Below, in pieces: positions 9,819 through 18,703 of a DNA stretch of 64,000 nt. Each line of letters begins with the position of its first letter. Position 1 is the first letter of the stretch. Source of the DNA: Tissierellia bacterium (lineage in GTDB: Bacteria; Bacillota_A; Clostridia; Tissierellales; Peptoniphilaceae). Location: contig JAAZCH010000009.1 in the NCBI GenBank assembly GCA_012513395.1, forward strand, positions 20,840 to 84,839. The letters run 5' to 3'. Below the pieces are notes generated by a model. That model had not been told where the DNA came from. It did no database searches and saw only the letters and a program-made list of their open reading frames with translations. The position numbers were made by a program, and so were the translations under genes.

Positions 9819-9847
9819 ATCATTAATATTACCATATAATAGTGCAA
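9819..9847 (-). promoter_or_regulatory. candidate sigma-A promoter for pcrA operon
   Basis: On the minus strand TTGCAC (9842-9847) is separated by 17 bases from AATGAT (9819-9824), just downstream of the deoD terminator and about 20 bases before the pcrA ATG. Spacing is ideal, but each box matches consensus at only four positions, so the call is tentative. Confidence 0.4.
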
Positions 9848-9850
9848 ATT

Positions 9851-9893
9851 AAAACGAGGCACTACTTTTTATTAAAGTAATGCCTCGAAAAAA
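9851..9893 (-). terminator. rho-independent terminator after deoD
   Basis: A 14-bp stem (9855-9868 with 9874-9887, one G-U pair) is followed on the minus strand by TTTTAATTT. It lies directly after deoD and before the pcrA promoter region. Confidence 0.85.
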
Positions 9894-9901
9894 ACTTGCT
9901 T

Positions 9902-10603
9902 TTAAGCTAGTTCAAGAGCGATTTCCATCATCTTAGTAAATGTATTTTCTCTATCTTCTGCTGAAATTTGTTCATTTGAAACTAATGAGTCAGATACAGT
10001 CAAAATGGTTAATGCATTTACGCCAGCTTTCGCAGCGTTGCAATACAGAGCATAAGATTCCATTTCTACTCCTAGTACTCCCATTTCAGCCCATTTTTTC
10101 CACATGTCAGGGTTGTTATCATAGAATACATCTGACGATAGAATATTACCTACATGGACTGGATATCCTTTTTCATCAGCTACTTTTTTTGCTTTTTCCA
10201 AAAGATTAAAAGATGCAATTGCAGAATAAGTTCCTGGCAAATCATACTGATAAGCATAATTGGAATCTGTACAAGAGCCTTGGCATAATATTATATCATG
10301 AATTTTTACATCAGCGTCATAAGAGCCACATGAACCTATACGAATTAAATTTTTTACACCAAAGAAATGAATTAATTCGTAACTATATATTGCCATGGAT
10401 GGAAGTCCCATACCAGTACCCATAACGGATACCTCTTTGCCTTTATAAGTACCTGTGTAACCAAACATATTTCTAATTGAATTAAATTGTTTTACATCAT
10501 CTAAATAATTTTCAGCAATGTATTTCGCTCTTAAAGGATCACCTGGAAGAAGTATGGTTTCTGCTATTTGTCCTTTATTGGCAGTATTGTGGGCTGTAGT
10601 CAT
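9902..10603 (-). CDS. deoD: purine-nucleoside phosphorylase, DeoD type
   Basis: DeoD phosphorolyses purine (deoxy)ribonucleosides to base and (deoxy)ribose-1-phosphate in salvage, usually as a hexamer. The 233-residue protein starts with the family pattern TTAHNTANKGQIAETILLPG and DPLRAKYIAE, contains MGTGMGLPSMAIYSYEL and RIGSCGSYDADV, and has VEMESYALY plus TVSDSL near the C-terminus. Length is typical. The ATG is preceded by GGAG. The 33 bases to the upstream GNAT gene leave little room for a promoter, so the two are probably co-transcribed and end at the strong terminator downstream. Confidence 0.97.
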   Translation of the reverse strand: MTTAHNTANKGQIAETILLPGDPLRAKYIAENYLDDVKQFNSIRNMFGYTGTYKGKEVSVMGTGMGLPSMAIYSYELIHFFGVKNLIRIGSCGSYDADVKIHDIILCQGSCTDSNYAYQYDLPGTYSAIASFNLLEKAKKVADEKGYPVHVGNILSSDVFYDNNPDMWKKWAEMGVLGVEMESYALYCNAAKAGVNALTILTVSDSLVSNEQISAEDRENTFTKMMEIALELA

Positions 10604-10636
10604 ATTATCACATCTCCTAAATTTTAATGTTCTAAA

Positions 10637-10885
10637 CTATATTCTATCATTCAAATAACTTTTAGCGTAAGAACAGATAGGAACTACTTGTAGTTCTTTG
10701 TCCTTTGCGTAACTAATTACAGCTTCAACTAAATCAGCTGCAATACCCTGACCTCTCAGTTGAGGCATTACAAAAACGTGGTCTATATAGAGTTTTTCAT
10801 ATTCAATTCTATAATTGACTTTCGCTAGAGGTTCTTCCTCAGTTTCACCTATATAAAACATATCCAAACCAGATTCTATTTTCAT
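10637..10885 (-). CDS. small GNAT-like N-acetyltransferase (YjdJ-type)
   Basis: An 82-residue protein of the short GNAT-like family. The central part reads IDHVFVMPQLRGQGIAADLV, containing the acetyl-CoA pyrophosphate-binding R/Q-x-x-G-x-G/A signature (QLRGQGIA), followed by a helix and the family-typical PICSYAKSY end. Such mini-acetyltransferases are widespread and their substrates are unknown. The ATG has a perfect GGAGGT site. It precedes deoD by 33 bases, likely on one transcript, but no functional link follows from that. The Asn-Asp-Arg-Ile C-terminus is slightly shorter than some relatives. Confidence 0.8.
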   Translation of the reverse strand: MKIESGLDMFYIGETEEEPLAKVNYRIEYEKLYIDHVFVMPQLRGQGIAADLVEAVISYAKDKELQVVPICSYAKSYLNDRI

Positions 10886-10909
10886 ACTTACCTCCCATTA
10901 TATATCTAT

Positions 10910-10945
10910 ATTATAATAATACCAAATTTGAGGGAAATATAACAA
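10910..10945 (-). promoter_or_regulatory. candidate promoter for GNAT-deoD
   Basis: On the minus strand TTGTTA (10940-10945) lies 18 bases from TATTAT (10916-10921), which overlaps a second -10-like TATAAT (10910-10915). It sits in the 82-base gap after ribF and just before the GNAT gene. The -35 is weak. Confidence 0.4.
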
Positions 10946-10967
10946 AATAAATAAATTAAATATTTAC

Positions 10968-11906
10968 TTATACTGACTTATTATTGAATTTGTTTTCTAA
11001 CATCTCTACATTTGCGATATCTTCTTTAACCTGAGAAGTTAATTCATCAAGGTTATTGAATTTAACCATGTCTCGTAATTTATGAATAAATCTAATTTTA
11101 ACTGTTTCGCCATAAATTTGTCTATCAAAATTTAATATATGGGCTTCTATTTTAGGTACCTTTTCATTTAAAGTAATATTTACACCTAAACTAGTTGCAG
11201 CTTTATAAGACTCACCGTCTACTATTAATTCTGTATAATAAACGCCTTCAGAGGGTAGAACATAATTGGCAGCAAGTTGTATGTTTGCAGTTGGAAAACC
11301 TAATTGTGATCCTAGTTTCTTTCCTTTAACTACAACGCCAGTTAAAAAATAAAATCTACCTAGCAATTCTTCTGCTAATTTCAATTGATTAGACTCTATT
11401 AATTCTTTAATGAGTGTAGAGGAAATTGTTTCTTTATCATGTTGAATGGAGTCCTCTACCCATAAATTTATTAAGCCACTGTTATCATATTTTTTTAAGT
11501 CTTCTATATTGCCCTTAGCCATTTTCCCAAACCTATAGTCAAAACCCACAAAAATTCCTTTAACATCGAGGAACTTTATTAAAAACTCTTCAATAAATAT
11601 ATTTGATTCCATAGTTTTTATAGTTTCAAAACTTACTAAAAATACTTGATCAATGTCAAATCGTTCTATGATGTTGAGTTTTTCTTCTAGAGTAGTTAAT
11701 AGCTTAGGTTCTGGTACAGAAAAAGAATTTAATGTGTGTTCTTTAAAAACAAGAATTGAAGAATTAAATCCTAGCTCTTTACTTTTTTTAACTAAGTTTT
11801 TTAGAATTGAGGCATGAGCTATATGAATTCCATCGAAATTCCCGAGTGCTATGAAGTTATTTTTTGGTATTTGTTCTTGTTTATTATCTAAATCAATTAT
11901 TCTCAT
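10968..11906 (-). CDS. ribF: bifunctional riboflavin kinase / FAD synthetase
   Basis: RibF makes FMN and FAD from riboflavin. The 312-residue protein has an N-terminal nucleotidyltransferase domain (ALGNFDGIHIAHASIL) and a C-terminal kinase domain (LGSQLGFPTANIQL, KIEAHILNFD, IYGETVKIRFIHKLRD). The kinase motifs look normal. The adenylyltransferase motifs deviate: GVHxGHQ reads GIHIAHAS, keeping both His residues but losing the Gly, and the usual ISSTRIR reads ISSTLIK. It overlaps truB by 14 bases and is the last gene of the rimP-nusA operon, a common arrangement. Confidence 0.95.
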   Translation of the reverse strand: MRIIDLDNKQEQIPKNNFIALGNFDGIHIAHASILKNLVKKSKELGFNSSILVFKEHTLNSFSVPEPKLLTTLEEKLNIIERFDIDQVFLVSFETIKTMESNIFIEEFLIKFLDVKGIFVGFDYRFGKMAKGNIEDLKKYDNSGLINLWVEDSIQHDKETISSTLIKELIESNQLKLAEELLGRFYFLTGVVVKGKKLGSQLGFPTANIQLAANYVLPSEGVYYTELIVDGESYKAATSLGVNITLNEKVPKIEAHILNFDRQIYGETVKIRFIHKLRDMVKFNNLDELTSQVKEDIANVEMLENKFNNKSV

Positions 11907-12789
11907 TTATATAAAGATGCTTTTTCAATTTAAGCATTTTTCCTTTCGTTGTTTCAAATAAGTTGCCTATTCCTAAAATATTATTATAGATATCCATTAC
12001 TAATACTTCACTTTCAATAACTTCAATGTTCACGGGTACAGTCATTCCATTTAATAGTTTTGCTTTTTCTGTTTCAGAAACTATAATTTTGTCAAAATTA
12101 GATAAAGCAACTTCCATAGGTATTATGGATTTTACTAGATCTTCTTTTTCTATATTATCAATATCTATAGCTTCAGATATATTGAATCCACAACTCTCAG
12201 TTCGTACCAGTGATTCCATATATGCCAAACTATCTACACTTTTAGCCAAGTCGTCAATTAGAGATCTAATATACGTGCCAGCACTTACAGTGGTCTCAAT
12301 AATAGCATTTTGTTTATTTAAGTCGAAATCAACTATCTCTAAATTATATATGGTTACATTTCTTGACTTTCTTTCGACATTAATGCCTGCTCTAGCAAGA
12401 TCATATAGTCTCACTCCGTTTTGTTTTAATGCTGAATACATGGGGGGTATCTGAGTAATTGTGCCAGTAAAATTTTTAATTTTACTTTCTAAATCCTCAA
12501 GTTGTACTATATTTTTTGTAGTAGAGATAATTTCACCCTCAATATCAAGAGTATCAGTTTCAGCCCCAAATTGCATTCCTGCTATATATGTTTTTTTCTG
12601 TTTTTGTAAATATTCAATAAGTCTAGTAGCTTTACCTAAACAAATTACCAAGACACCTGTTGCCAGAAAATCTAATGTACCAGAATGACCAACTTTTTTT
12701 TGATTTAAAACTTTTTTTACTTTTCTTACGCAATCAGTTGATCCAATTCCCTTTTTTTTATTAACAACTATTAAACCATTATAGTTCAT
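11893..12789 (-). CDS. truB: tRNA pseudouridine(55) synthase
   Basis: TruB converts U55 of the T-loop of most tRNAs to pseudouridine. The 298-residue protein shows motif I (LIVVNKKKGIGSTDCVR), the catalytic motif GHSGTLDFLATGVL with the nucleophilic Asp, and IPPMYSALKQNGVRLYDLAR. A C-terminal PUA-like region follows. Length is normal. It overlaps nrnA by four bases and ribF by 14, so translation of nrnA, truB and ribF is probably coupled. Confidence 0.97.
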   Translation of the reverse strand: MNYNGLIVVNKKKGIGSTDCVRKVKKVLNQKKVGHSGTLDFLATGVLVICLGKATRLIEYLQKQKKTYIAGMQFGAETDTLDIEGEIISTTKNIVQLEDLESKIKNFTGTITQIPPMYSALKQNGVRLYDLARAGINVERKSRNVTIYNLEIVDFDLNKQNAIIETTVSAGTYIRSLIDDLAKSVDSLAYMESLVRTESCGFNISEAIDIDNIEKEDLVKSIIPMEVALSNFDKIIVSETEKAKLLNGMTVPVNIEVIESEVLVMDIYNNILGIGNLFETTKGKMLKLKKHLYINENN

Positions 12790-13712
12790 ATTCTTTTTAA
12801 TATTTCCTCTATTGTTTCTTCTAAGTTGAGATCTTTAATTGAAAAACCAGCAGCTCTTATATGTCCGCCTCCTCCAAACTTCAAGGAAAGCTCTGAGACG
12901 TCGTAGTTTTCTTTGCTTCTTGTACTAGCTTTGAAGCCCGCTGAGTTTTGCCTTAATAAAATAGCAATTTCAATGTCGTCTATGTCTCTGATATATTCAA
13001 CTATACCTTCTACATCAGCATCTGCTGCTCCTAATTCTTCAAAATCATCTATGAGAATGTATGTTATTCCCAGTTTTTTTTGTGGAATTATTTTTAATCT
13101 ATCAATTGCTAGACCTAGCATTTGAACTTTAGCTATTTTATTCATAGCATATAGATTATTGTTGATTTTTTTATTATTAACACCTAAATCCAATAATTCT
13201 GAGGCTATAGTGAATGTTTCACTAGTTACAGTATCATATCTAAAGCTACCAGAATCTCCAGAAATAGCTGTGAATAATGATTCAGCTACATTGACATCTA
13301 TAGGCAAGTTTATTTCTTTTAAAAATTTATAAAGTACTTCTCCAGTAGAAGAAGCAGCTACTTCAACAATCGAGTAATCTGCTTCTATATTATTGGAGAT
13401 GTGATGATCTATGTTAATTACAATATCTGTTCTTTCAATTAGACTTGAAGCATGGCCTAAGCGGTCAACACTTGAACAATCTAGGATAAAGAGCATGTCT
13501 AAATCCATATCATAATTACTCGTAAGCTTACCAACATCATGTAAGAACTGTAAATTATATGGAATTGTATCTATGCAAATACTTTTTACATCTTTACCTA
13601 ATAGTCTCAAAGAAGTTGAAAGTGCAGTTAATGAACCTAAATTATCTGCGTCTGGATTTATATGTGATATAACTCCAATGGTATTTGCTTTTGTAATTAA
13701 TTCTTTTATCAT
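12786..13712 (-). CDS. nrnA: DHH-family nanoRNase / pAp phosphatase NrnA
   Basis: NrnA degrades very short RNAs and dephosphorylates pAp. The 308-residue protein has the DHH domain motifs SHINPDADNLGS (usually H-x-x-P-D-G-D), LFILDCSS and INIDHHISN, an STGEVLYK segment, and the C-terminal DHHA1 signature FGGGGHIRAAG. Length fits. It lies between rbfA (two-base gap) and truB (four-base overlap), the standard place for this gene in Firmicutes translation operons. The Gly-to-Ala change in the first motif is tolerated in some relatives. Nanorelease substrates are inferred from the family. Confidence 0.93.
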   Translation of the reverse strand: MIKELITKANTIGVISHINPDADNLGSLTALSTSLRLLGKDVKSICIDTIPYNLQFLHDVGKLTSNYDMDLDMLFILDCSSVDRLGHASSLIERTDIVINIDHHISNNIEADYSIVEVAASSTGEVLYKFLKEINLPIDVNVAESLFTAISGDSGSFRYDTVTSETFTIASELLDLGVNNKKINNNLYAMNKIAKVQMLGLAIDRLKIIPQKKLGITYILIDDFEELGAADADVEGIVEYIRDIDDIEIAILLRQNSAGFKASTRSKENYDVSELSLKFGGGGHIRAAGFSIKDLNLEETIEEILKRI

Positions 13713-13714
13713 CG

Positions 13715-14065
13715 TTATTTTTCTTCTTTCTGCACCTTATTTAAAATATCATAAAGTTCAAAGGACTTTGCAATTGAATCATCTGATAAAAATATTAAAT
13801 CAGGCATTATTCTCAGTTTTAAGTCTTTAGATAATTCTCTTTTAATAAATCCTTTTGCAGAATTTAAGCCGTCTACAGTTCCTTCCATTAAATCTTGATC
13901 AAAGGTAGATACGTAAATCTTAGCTATAGAGTAATCTCTCGATACTTCTACATGAGTTATACTAGCCATTTGATCAATGCGTGGATCCTTCAAATCTTTT
14001 AGTATTAAACTAGATACAGTTTTTTTTATTTCTTCTGCAATTCTTCTAATCCTTTTATCGCTCAT
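13715..14065 (-). CDS. rbfA: ribosome-binding factor A
   Basis: RbfA is a KH-type 30S maturation factor acting near the 5' end of 16S rRNA. The 116-residue protein has the typical start [17 protein letters not shown], the LKDPRI segment and the central [15 protein letters not shown], followed by the [19 protein letters not shown] end. It overlaps infB by 11 bases and is followed two bases later by nrnA. The position after infB is conserved across bacteria. Confidence 0.97.
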   Translation of the reverse strand: MSDKRIRRIAEEIKKTVSSLILKDLKDPRIDQMASITHVEVSRDYSIAKIYVSTFDQDLMEGTVDGLNSAKGFIKRELSKDLKLRIMPDLIFLSDDSIAKSFELYDILNKVQKEEK

Positions 14066-16565
14066 CTACAACTTCCTCCATAATGGATGCTTCAAGAATA
14101 TCTCCAACTTGTATATCATTAAAATCATCAATGCCTATACCGCATTCATATCCACTTGAAACTTCCTTTACGTCATCTTTAAATCTTCTTAAAGATTGAA
14201 CATCGCCTTGATGGATAATGATTCCATCACGTAATATTTGAACTTTACTCTCTCTTGTTATTTTCCCTGAAATCATGTAACTACCAGCTATTATAGTTCC
14301 GTTTGGAAGCTTAAATGTATCTCTAACTTCCGCTCGTCCAATAAAGTTTTCTACAAATTTAGGAGCATGCATACCTTTAATTGCAGCTTCAATATCTTCC
14401 AAAGCCTTATAAATTACTGTATACGTTCTGATGTCAATTTTTTCTTCTTTCGCAATGTCTAAAGAGTTGTTATTAGGTCTAACGTTAAATCCTATTATTA
14501 TAGCATTGGAAGCAGAAGCTAATGAAATATCAGACTCAACGATTCCACCTACTCCAGTATGAACGATGTTTATTTTTACTTCATCAGTTGGTATTTTCAA
14601 TATAGATTGAACCAATGCCTCTACAGAACCTTTAACATCACCTTTTACAATTAAGTTTAGTTCTTTCAACTCTCCCTCTCTTATTCTTGAGAACAAGTCG
14701 TCAAGGGAAACTTTTGTAGTTTGCAATTGTTCTGATCTTACTTTTTGATTTATCGCATCTGCATATGTTCTTGCTTCTTTTTCGTCAGCAAAAGCATATA
14801 ATAAATCACCAGCATTAGGCACCTCTGACAAACCATGAATTTCCACAGGTATAGATGGTCCCGCTTTTTTAACAGGCTTTCCTTTGTCATTAAGCATATT
14901 TCTAATTCTACCACTAGAAACTCCCGATGCTACATTATCTCCAACTTTTAATGTTCCTTTTTGAACTAATACTGTTGCTACTGGACCTTTACCAACGTCT
15001 AATTTAGCTTCAATTACAGAAGCTACAGCAAGTCTATTTGGATTAGCTTTAAGTTCTTGCACTTCAGCTACTAATAAAACCATATCTAGTAATTCGTTTA
15101 TACCTTCACCTGTGTGAGCTGATACTGGAACCACGATAGTGTCTCCACCCCAGTCTTCAGGAATTAAGTTTTGCTCAGCTAGTTCTTGCTTTACTCTTTC
15201 TGGATTTGCTTCTGGCTTATCCATTTTATTTATTGCAACAATTATTGGAACTTCTGCACTTCTAGCATGAGCAATAGCTTCTATTGTCTGAGGCATAACA
15301 CCATCATCAGCAGCTACTACTAGTATAGCTATGTCTGTGACTTGGGTACCCCTCATTCTCATCATAGTGAAAGCCTCATGGCCCGGAGTGTCTAAGAAAG
15401 TAATTTTCTCATCTTCAACTCTAACTGTATATGCCCCGATATGTTGTGTTATTCCTCCAGCTTCGCCTGCAGTAACTTTTGTAGATTTAATCTTATCAAG
15501 TAATGATGTCTTACCATGGTCAACGTGACCCATTACAGTAACTACAGGAGCTCTCTTCTCTAAGTCTTCTTCCTTGTCATCAGAATCTAATCCAAATTGT
15601 TCTGATATAGGAACTTCAACCTCTGGCTCTGGAGCTTCAATTTCAACACCTAGTTCTATTGCTAAAACTTCAACAACTTCTTCATCTAAATTTTGATTAA
15701 TTGTTGCCATTACTCCAAGACCCATTAATTTTGTAATGATTTCTGCAGTAGTTCTATTTATAGCTTCTCCAAATTCTTTTACAGTTATTGGATACTTGAT
15801 TGAGTATACATTTGAACCATCTTGAACTTTGTCATCTTTTCTTTGAGCAGCTTTTTGTTTAGAAGCTGCTAGACCTGTTTTCTTAGTTAGATCCCTTCTA
15901 AAAGTACTTGGTTTATTGTCTCTTTCATTAAATGTTTTATCTTCACGCTTATTGCTTTTTTGTGTTGTTCTTTTTTTGTTATAGGGCTTATTTCCTCTAT
16001 CAGCTGTAGGTGCTGCAGTTTCCTTTTGTGGTGCATCTTTTTTGAATTGTTTAGCTGGTGGTTTATTACCATCTTTAGGGGACGAATTTTTTTGAACAAA
16101 TCTATCTTTTTGTGTAGTTGAATCACGTCTATCGGGTCTTGCTGCTCTATCGCTACGTTGACCTTTATCTTTTGAATCACTTTTTTCACTTGTTCTTTTA
16201 ACTTCCCCTGCTCTTTCTTCCCTAGGCTTGGTTGCTTCTCTTTTTTCTCTATTTCGATTAGCCTGTTCTCTTTGTCTTTTGGCCTCTTCGGATTTTTTCT
16301 TCTCTTCTATTTCTTTTTGTTCCTTTTCTTTAGCTTGTTGTGCCAGTCTTTTTTCTATTTCATCTACGTTAACACGTGGTTTTGCCACATCTTTTGGTGG
16401 ATTTTTTTTAGTCGTATTTTTATTGAAGTAGTTTCTGATAGTATTAACTTCATTTTCCTCTAAACTCGTCATCGAGTTAGCAACATTTAAACCTAATTCT
16501 TTTGCAACTCTAACCACTTCTCTATTATCAATCTTTAATGATTTTGCTAGTTCATGTACTCTCAA
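14055..16565 (-). CDS. infB: translation initiation factor IF-2
   Basis: IF-2 is the GTPase that brings fMet-tRNA to the 30S P site and promotes subunit joining. The 836-residue protein has an IF2_N helix ([20 protein letters not shown]), a long charged low-complexity linker rich in Lys, Arg, Asp and Gln (about 50-255), a second IF2_N copy (near 260), the G domain with GHVDHGKT (346-353), DTPGHEAF and NKMD, then domains II-IV ending in [18 protein letters not shown]. The start is TTG at 16565 with GGAGG about eight bases upstream. It follows rnpM by 22 bases, with no ylxQ gene in between. Confidence 0.98.
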   Translation of the reverse strand: MRVHELAKSLKIDNREVVRVAKELGLNVANSMTSLEENEVNTIRNYFNKNTTKKNPPKDVAKPRVNVDEIEKRLAQQAKEKEQKEIEEKKKSEEAKRQREQANRNREKREATKPREERAGEVKRTSEKSDSKDKGQRSDRAARPDRRDSTTQKDRFVQKNSSPKDGNKPPAKQFKKDAPQKETAAPTADRGNKPYNKKRTTQKSNKREDKTFNERDNKPSTFRRDLTKKTGLAASKQKAAQRKDDKVQDGSNVYSIKYPITVKEFGEAINRTTAEIITKLMGLGVMATINQNLDEEVVEVLAIELGVEIEAPEPEVEVPISEQFGLDSDDKEEDLEKRAPVVTVMGHVDHGKTSLLDKIKSTKVTAGEAGGITQHIGAYTVRVEDEKITFLDTPGHEAFTMMRMRGTQVTDIAILVVAADDGVMPQTIEAIAHARSAEVPIIVAINKMDKPEANPERVKQELAEQNLIPEDWGGDTIVVPVSAHTGEGINELLDMVLLVAEVQELKANPNRLAVASVIEAKLDVGKGPVATVLVQKGTLKVGDNVASGVSSGRIRNMLNDKGKPVKKAGPSIPVEIHGLSEVPNAGDLLYAFADEKEARTYADAINQKVRSEQLQTTKVSLDDLFSRIREGELKELNLIVKGDVKGSVEALVQSILKIPTDEVKINIVHTGVGGIVESDISLASASNAIIIGFNVRPNNNSLDIAKEEKIDIRTYTVIYKALEDIEAAIKGMHAPKFVENFIGRAEVRDTFKLPNGTIIAGSYMISGKITRESKVQILRDGIIIHQGDVQSLRRFKDDVKEVSSGYECGIGIDDFNDIQVGDILEASIMEEVVDER

Positions 16566-16587
16566 ATGCTACACCTCCATAGTGTAT

Positions 16588-16854
16588 TTACTCTTTTGCT
16601 ATCATATTTTTTAAATCATCGTATATATCCTCGCCTATTTTACTTTTTAAGCTCTTTTCCAATTCTCGATTTACTTTTGCCTTTTCAAAACACTCGATAG
16701 AGTTACAAATGTATACGCCTCTTCCATTTGCCTTTCCAGTAGTGTCTACGAAAATTTCACCTTCTTTATTTTTTACGATTCGGATGAGATCTTTTTTGAC
16801 AATATTTTCTCCACATCCTACACATTTTCTTGTGGGTGTTTTTTTTATTTTCAT
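16588..16854 (-). CDS. rnpM: RNase P modulator RnpM (YlxR)
   Basis: An 88-residue YlxR-family protein. The opening TPTRKCVGCGENIVKKDLIR with its CVGC pair, then VDTTGKANGRGVYIC (the GRGaY/VC signature) and a C-terminal helical part, are diagnostic. YlxR binds the RNase P RNA and modulates its activity in B. subtilis, hence the name RnpM. It sits between nusA and infB as usual. The common next gene, ylxQ (an L7Ae-like K-turn protein), is absent. Confidence 0.93.
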   Translation of the reverse strand: MKIKKTPTRKCVGCGENIVKKDLIRIVKNKEGEIFVDTTGKANGRGVYICNSIECFEKAKVNRELEKSLKSKIGEDIYDDLKNMIAKE

Positions 16855-16863
16855 AACTACACC

Positions 16864-18087
16864 TTATATTTCTTCTTTAACAACAGAATATTTATCATCG
16901 GCATTATATATATCCTCAAAATGTTCTTTGTCTTCAATACTTATGCCTTTTGGTGCATTTTCGTCATATGTTATTACTTCATAATATTCTTGATCTTGAT
17001 TCATTAAATCGTTTAATTTTTCTTGTTCTTCTTCGGATAAATTATCGTAATACTCGTCAAATTGTGTTTCAGATTTTATATCTATTTTCCAATTCGTCAA
17101 TTTAGCTGCTAGTCTTGCATTTTGACCTTCTTTTCCAATTGCAAGAGACAATTGATAGTCAGGAACTATTACAAGCGCAGACTTTTCTTTCTCATTCACT
17201 ACTACTTCAACTACCTTTGATGGAGAGAGTGAATTTGCTATAAAGTTTCTTATTTTTTTATCCCAAACTACTATATCTATCTTTTCATCATCTAGTTCAT
17301 CAACTATAGCGCGGACTCTAGATCCCTTGAAACCTACACAAGCTCCCAATGGATCCACATCTTCTGATTTTGAGAATACTGCTATCTTGGTTCTAGATCC
17401 AGCTTCTCTTGCGATAGAAAATATGTCTACTATGCCTTCTTGAATCTCAGGAACCTCTAACTCAAATAACCTCTTTATCAAAGAAGGATGGGATCTCGAT
17501 AAAATAATCTGCGGACCTTTTGTAGTTTTTTTTACTTCCAAAACAAATAATTTTAATCTGTCACCCTGATTATATTCCACACCTTCAATTTGTTCTGAAG
17601 GGGGAAGAATAGCTTCTGTCTTTCCTAAGTCAAAAAATATTACATTTTTATTGATTCTTTGTATTTGTCCTGTAATCAGTTCATTTTCTCTATCTACAAA
17701 ATCTTGATAAATAACGTCCCTCTCAGCATCTTTTATTCTTTGAATCACAACTTGTTTAGCTGTTTGGGCTGCTATTCTTCCAAATTTTGAAGGTGTTATT
17801 TCTTTTCTATAAACATCTCCAATTTCTAAAAATGGATCTTCTACTTTGGCCATTGCTACACTTATTTCTTTATATTCGTCTTCTGCTTCTTCTACTACAT
17901 TTAATTCTGTATATACTGATATATTTCCAGTTTCTCTATCAATTTCAACTTTTGCATTTTGATTTGTACCGTAATTTTTTTTATAACTTGATACTAACGC
18001 AGCCTCTAAGGCATCGTAGATCACATCTTTTGAAATGCCTTTTTCTTTTGTAATTTCTTCCAAAGCCATAATAAACTCTTTATTCAA
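16864..18087 (-). CDS. nusA: transcription termination/antitermination factor NusA
   Basis: NusA binds RNA polymerase and stimulates pausing and intrinsic termination. The 407-residue protein has the N-terminal polymerase-binding domain (EEITKEKGISKDVIYDALEA), an S1 domain (about 135-200), and two KH domains with DPLGACVGFKGSRV and LAIGKEGQNARLAAKLT. An acidic tail of about 50 residues follows, and the E. coli-type C-terminal repeats are missing, as in other Firmicutes. The start is TTG at 18087, eight bases after a GGAGGT site; this matches the family N-terminus (MNKEF). The operon leader carries a terminator-like hairpin that may allow NusA autoregulation. Confidence 0.97.
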   Translation of the reverse strand: MNKEFIMALEEITKEKGISKDVIYDALEAALVSSYKKNYGTNQNAKVEIDRETGNISVYTELNVVEEAEDEYKEISVAMAKVEDPFLEIGDVYRKEITPSKFGRIAAQTAKQVVIQRIKDAERDVIYQDFVDRENELITGQIQRINKNVIFFDLGKTEAILPPSEQIEGVEYNQGDRLKLFVLEVKKTTKGPQIILSRSHPSLIKRLFELEVPEIQEGIVDIFSIAREAGSRTKIAVFSKSEDVDPLGACVGFKGSRVRAIVDELDDEKIDIVVWDKKIRNFIANSLSPSKVVEVVVNEKEKSALVIVPDYQLSLAIGKEGQNARLAAKLTNWKIDIKSETQFDEYYDNLSEEEQEKLNDLMNQDQEYYEVITYDENAPKGISIEDKEHFEDIYNADDKYSVVKEEI

Positions 18088-18093
18088 AATTGA

Positions 18094-18546
18094 TTACCTC
18101 CCGAAATCTATATATTGCCTCATGATAGCAATATTATTTGTTTCAATTTCTAATACATTATCCTCTACCTTTAAATAAATTTTTTCTTCATCGTAATCTT
18201 CTAGTGTACCTACATAATCTTTTTGGTTATTAACTTTAGAATAGAGTTTAATCTCTATTTTATTACCAAGATTTCTTCTATAGTCATCTAAAGTAGTAAG
18301 CTTTCTGTCCAATCCTGGTGAGGCTACTTCTAAATTGTAGTTGTTTGGAAAATATTCATCTAAATTAATTTCACTTTCCACTGCTCTACTAATTTGCGTG
18401 CAATCGTCTAAGGAGACTCCTTCTTTTTTGAATATAATTATTTCAATTATTGGATTTGTCTTAGACTGTATTTTCACTTCTACTAATTCCATTTCGTTTG
18501 CAATTACTATCTCATTTATTTTATTTGTCAATTCTTGTCTATTCAT
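18094..18546 (-). CDS. rimP: ribosome maturation factor RimP
   Basis: RimP assists 30S maturation. The 150-residue protein has the N-terminal alpha/beta domain (ELVEVKIQSKTNPIIEIIIF, DDCTQISRAVESEI), the conserved LEVASPGLDRKLTTLDDYRRNLG and a C-terminal Sm-like barrel. Start is the ATG at 18546 with a GGAGTG site placed right after the T tract of an upstream hairpin. It is the first gene of the operon running through nusA, rnpM, infB, rbfA, nrnA and truB to ribF. Confidence 0.95.
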   Translation of the reverse strand: MNRQELTNKINEIVIANEMELVEVKIQSKTNPIIEIIIFKKEGVSLDDCTQISRAVESEINLDEYFPNNYNLEVASPGLDRKLTTLDDYRRNLGNKIEIKLYSKVNNQKDYVGTLEDYDEEKIYLKVEDNVLEIETNNIAIMRQYIDFGR

Positions 18547-18556
18547 ATCTCACTCC

Positions 18557-18586
18557 AAAAAATTGAGAGTGGTCTTAACCACTCTC
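18557..18586 (-). terminator. terminator-like hairpin in the rimP-nusA leader
   Basis: A perfect 9-bp stem with a 4-base loop (18565-18586) is followed on the minus strand by AATTTTTT and then directly by the rimP Shine-Dalgarno. It lies downstream of the probable rimP promoter, so it interrupts the operon's own leader and can act as an attenuator as well as ending read-through from polC. B. subtilis NusA is known to autoregulate through a NusA-stimulated terminator in the same leader; the parallel here is inferred. Confidence 0.8.
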
Positions 18587-18609
18587 TCCCCTTAAACATT
18601 ATTTTATAT

Positions 18610-18638
18610 ATAATACCACTTTTATGTCTTAAAATCAA
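18610..18638 (-). promoter_or_regulatory. sigma-A promoter of rimP-nusA-infB operon
   Basis: TTGATT (18633-18638), 17-base spacer and TATTAT (18610-18615) on the minus strand, about 65 bases before the rimP ATG. The predicted transcript would start near 18603 and meet the attenuator hairpin after about 17 bases. Confidence 0.65.
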
Positions 18639-18703
18639 GACTTTACGACATTTAATAAGACATTTTTAAAATAAAGTTAATTATAATTTCAACCTTACTT
18701 TTC

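Noticed and set aside
11907..11960. FMN riboswitch upstream of ribF
   Set aside because: ribF overlaps truB and sits inside an operon; there is no leader space for an aptamer.
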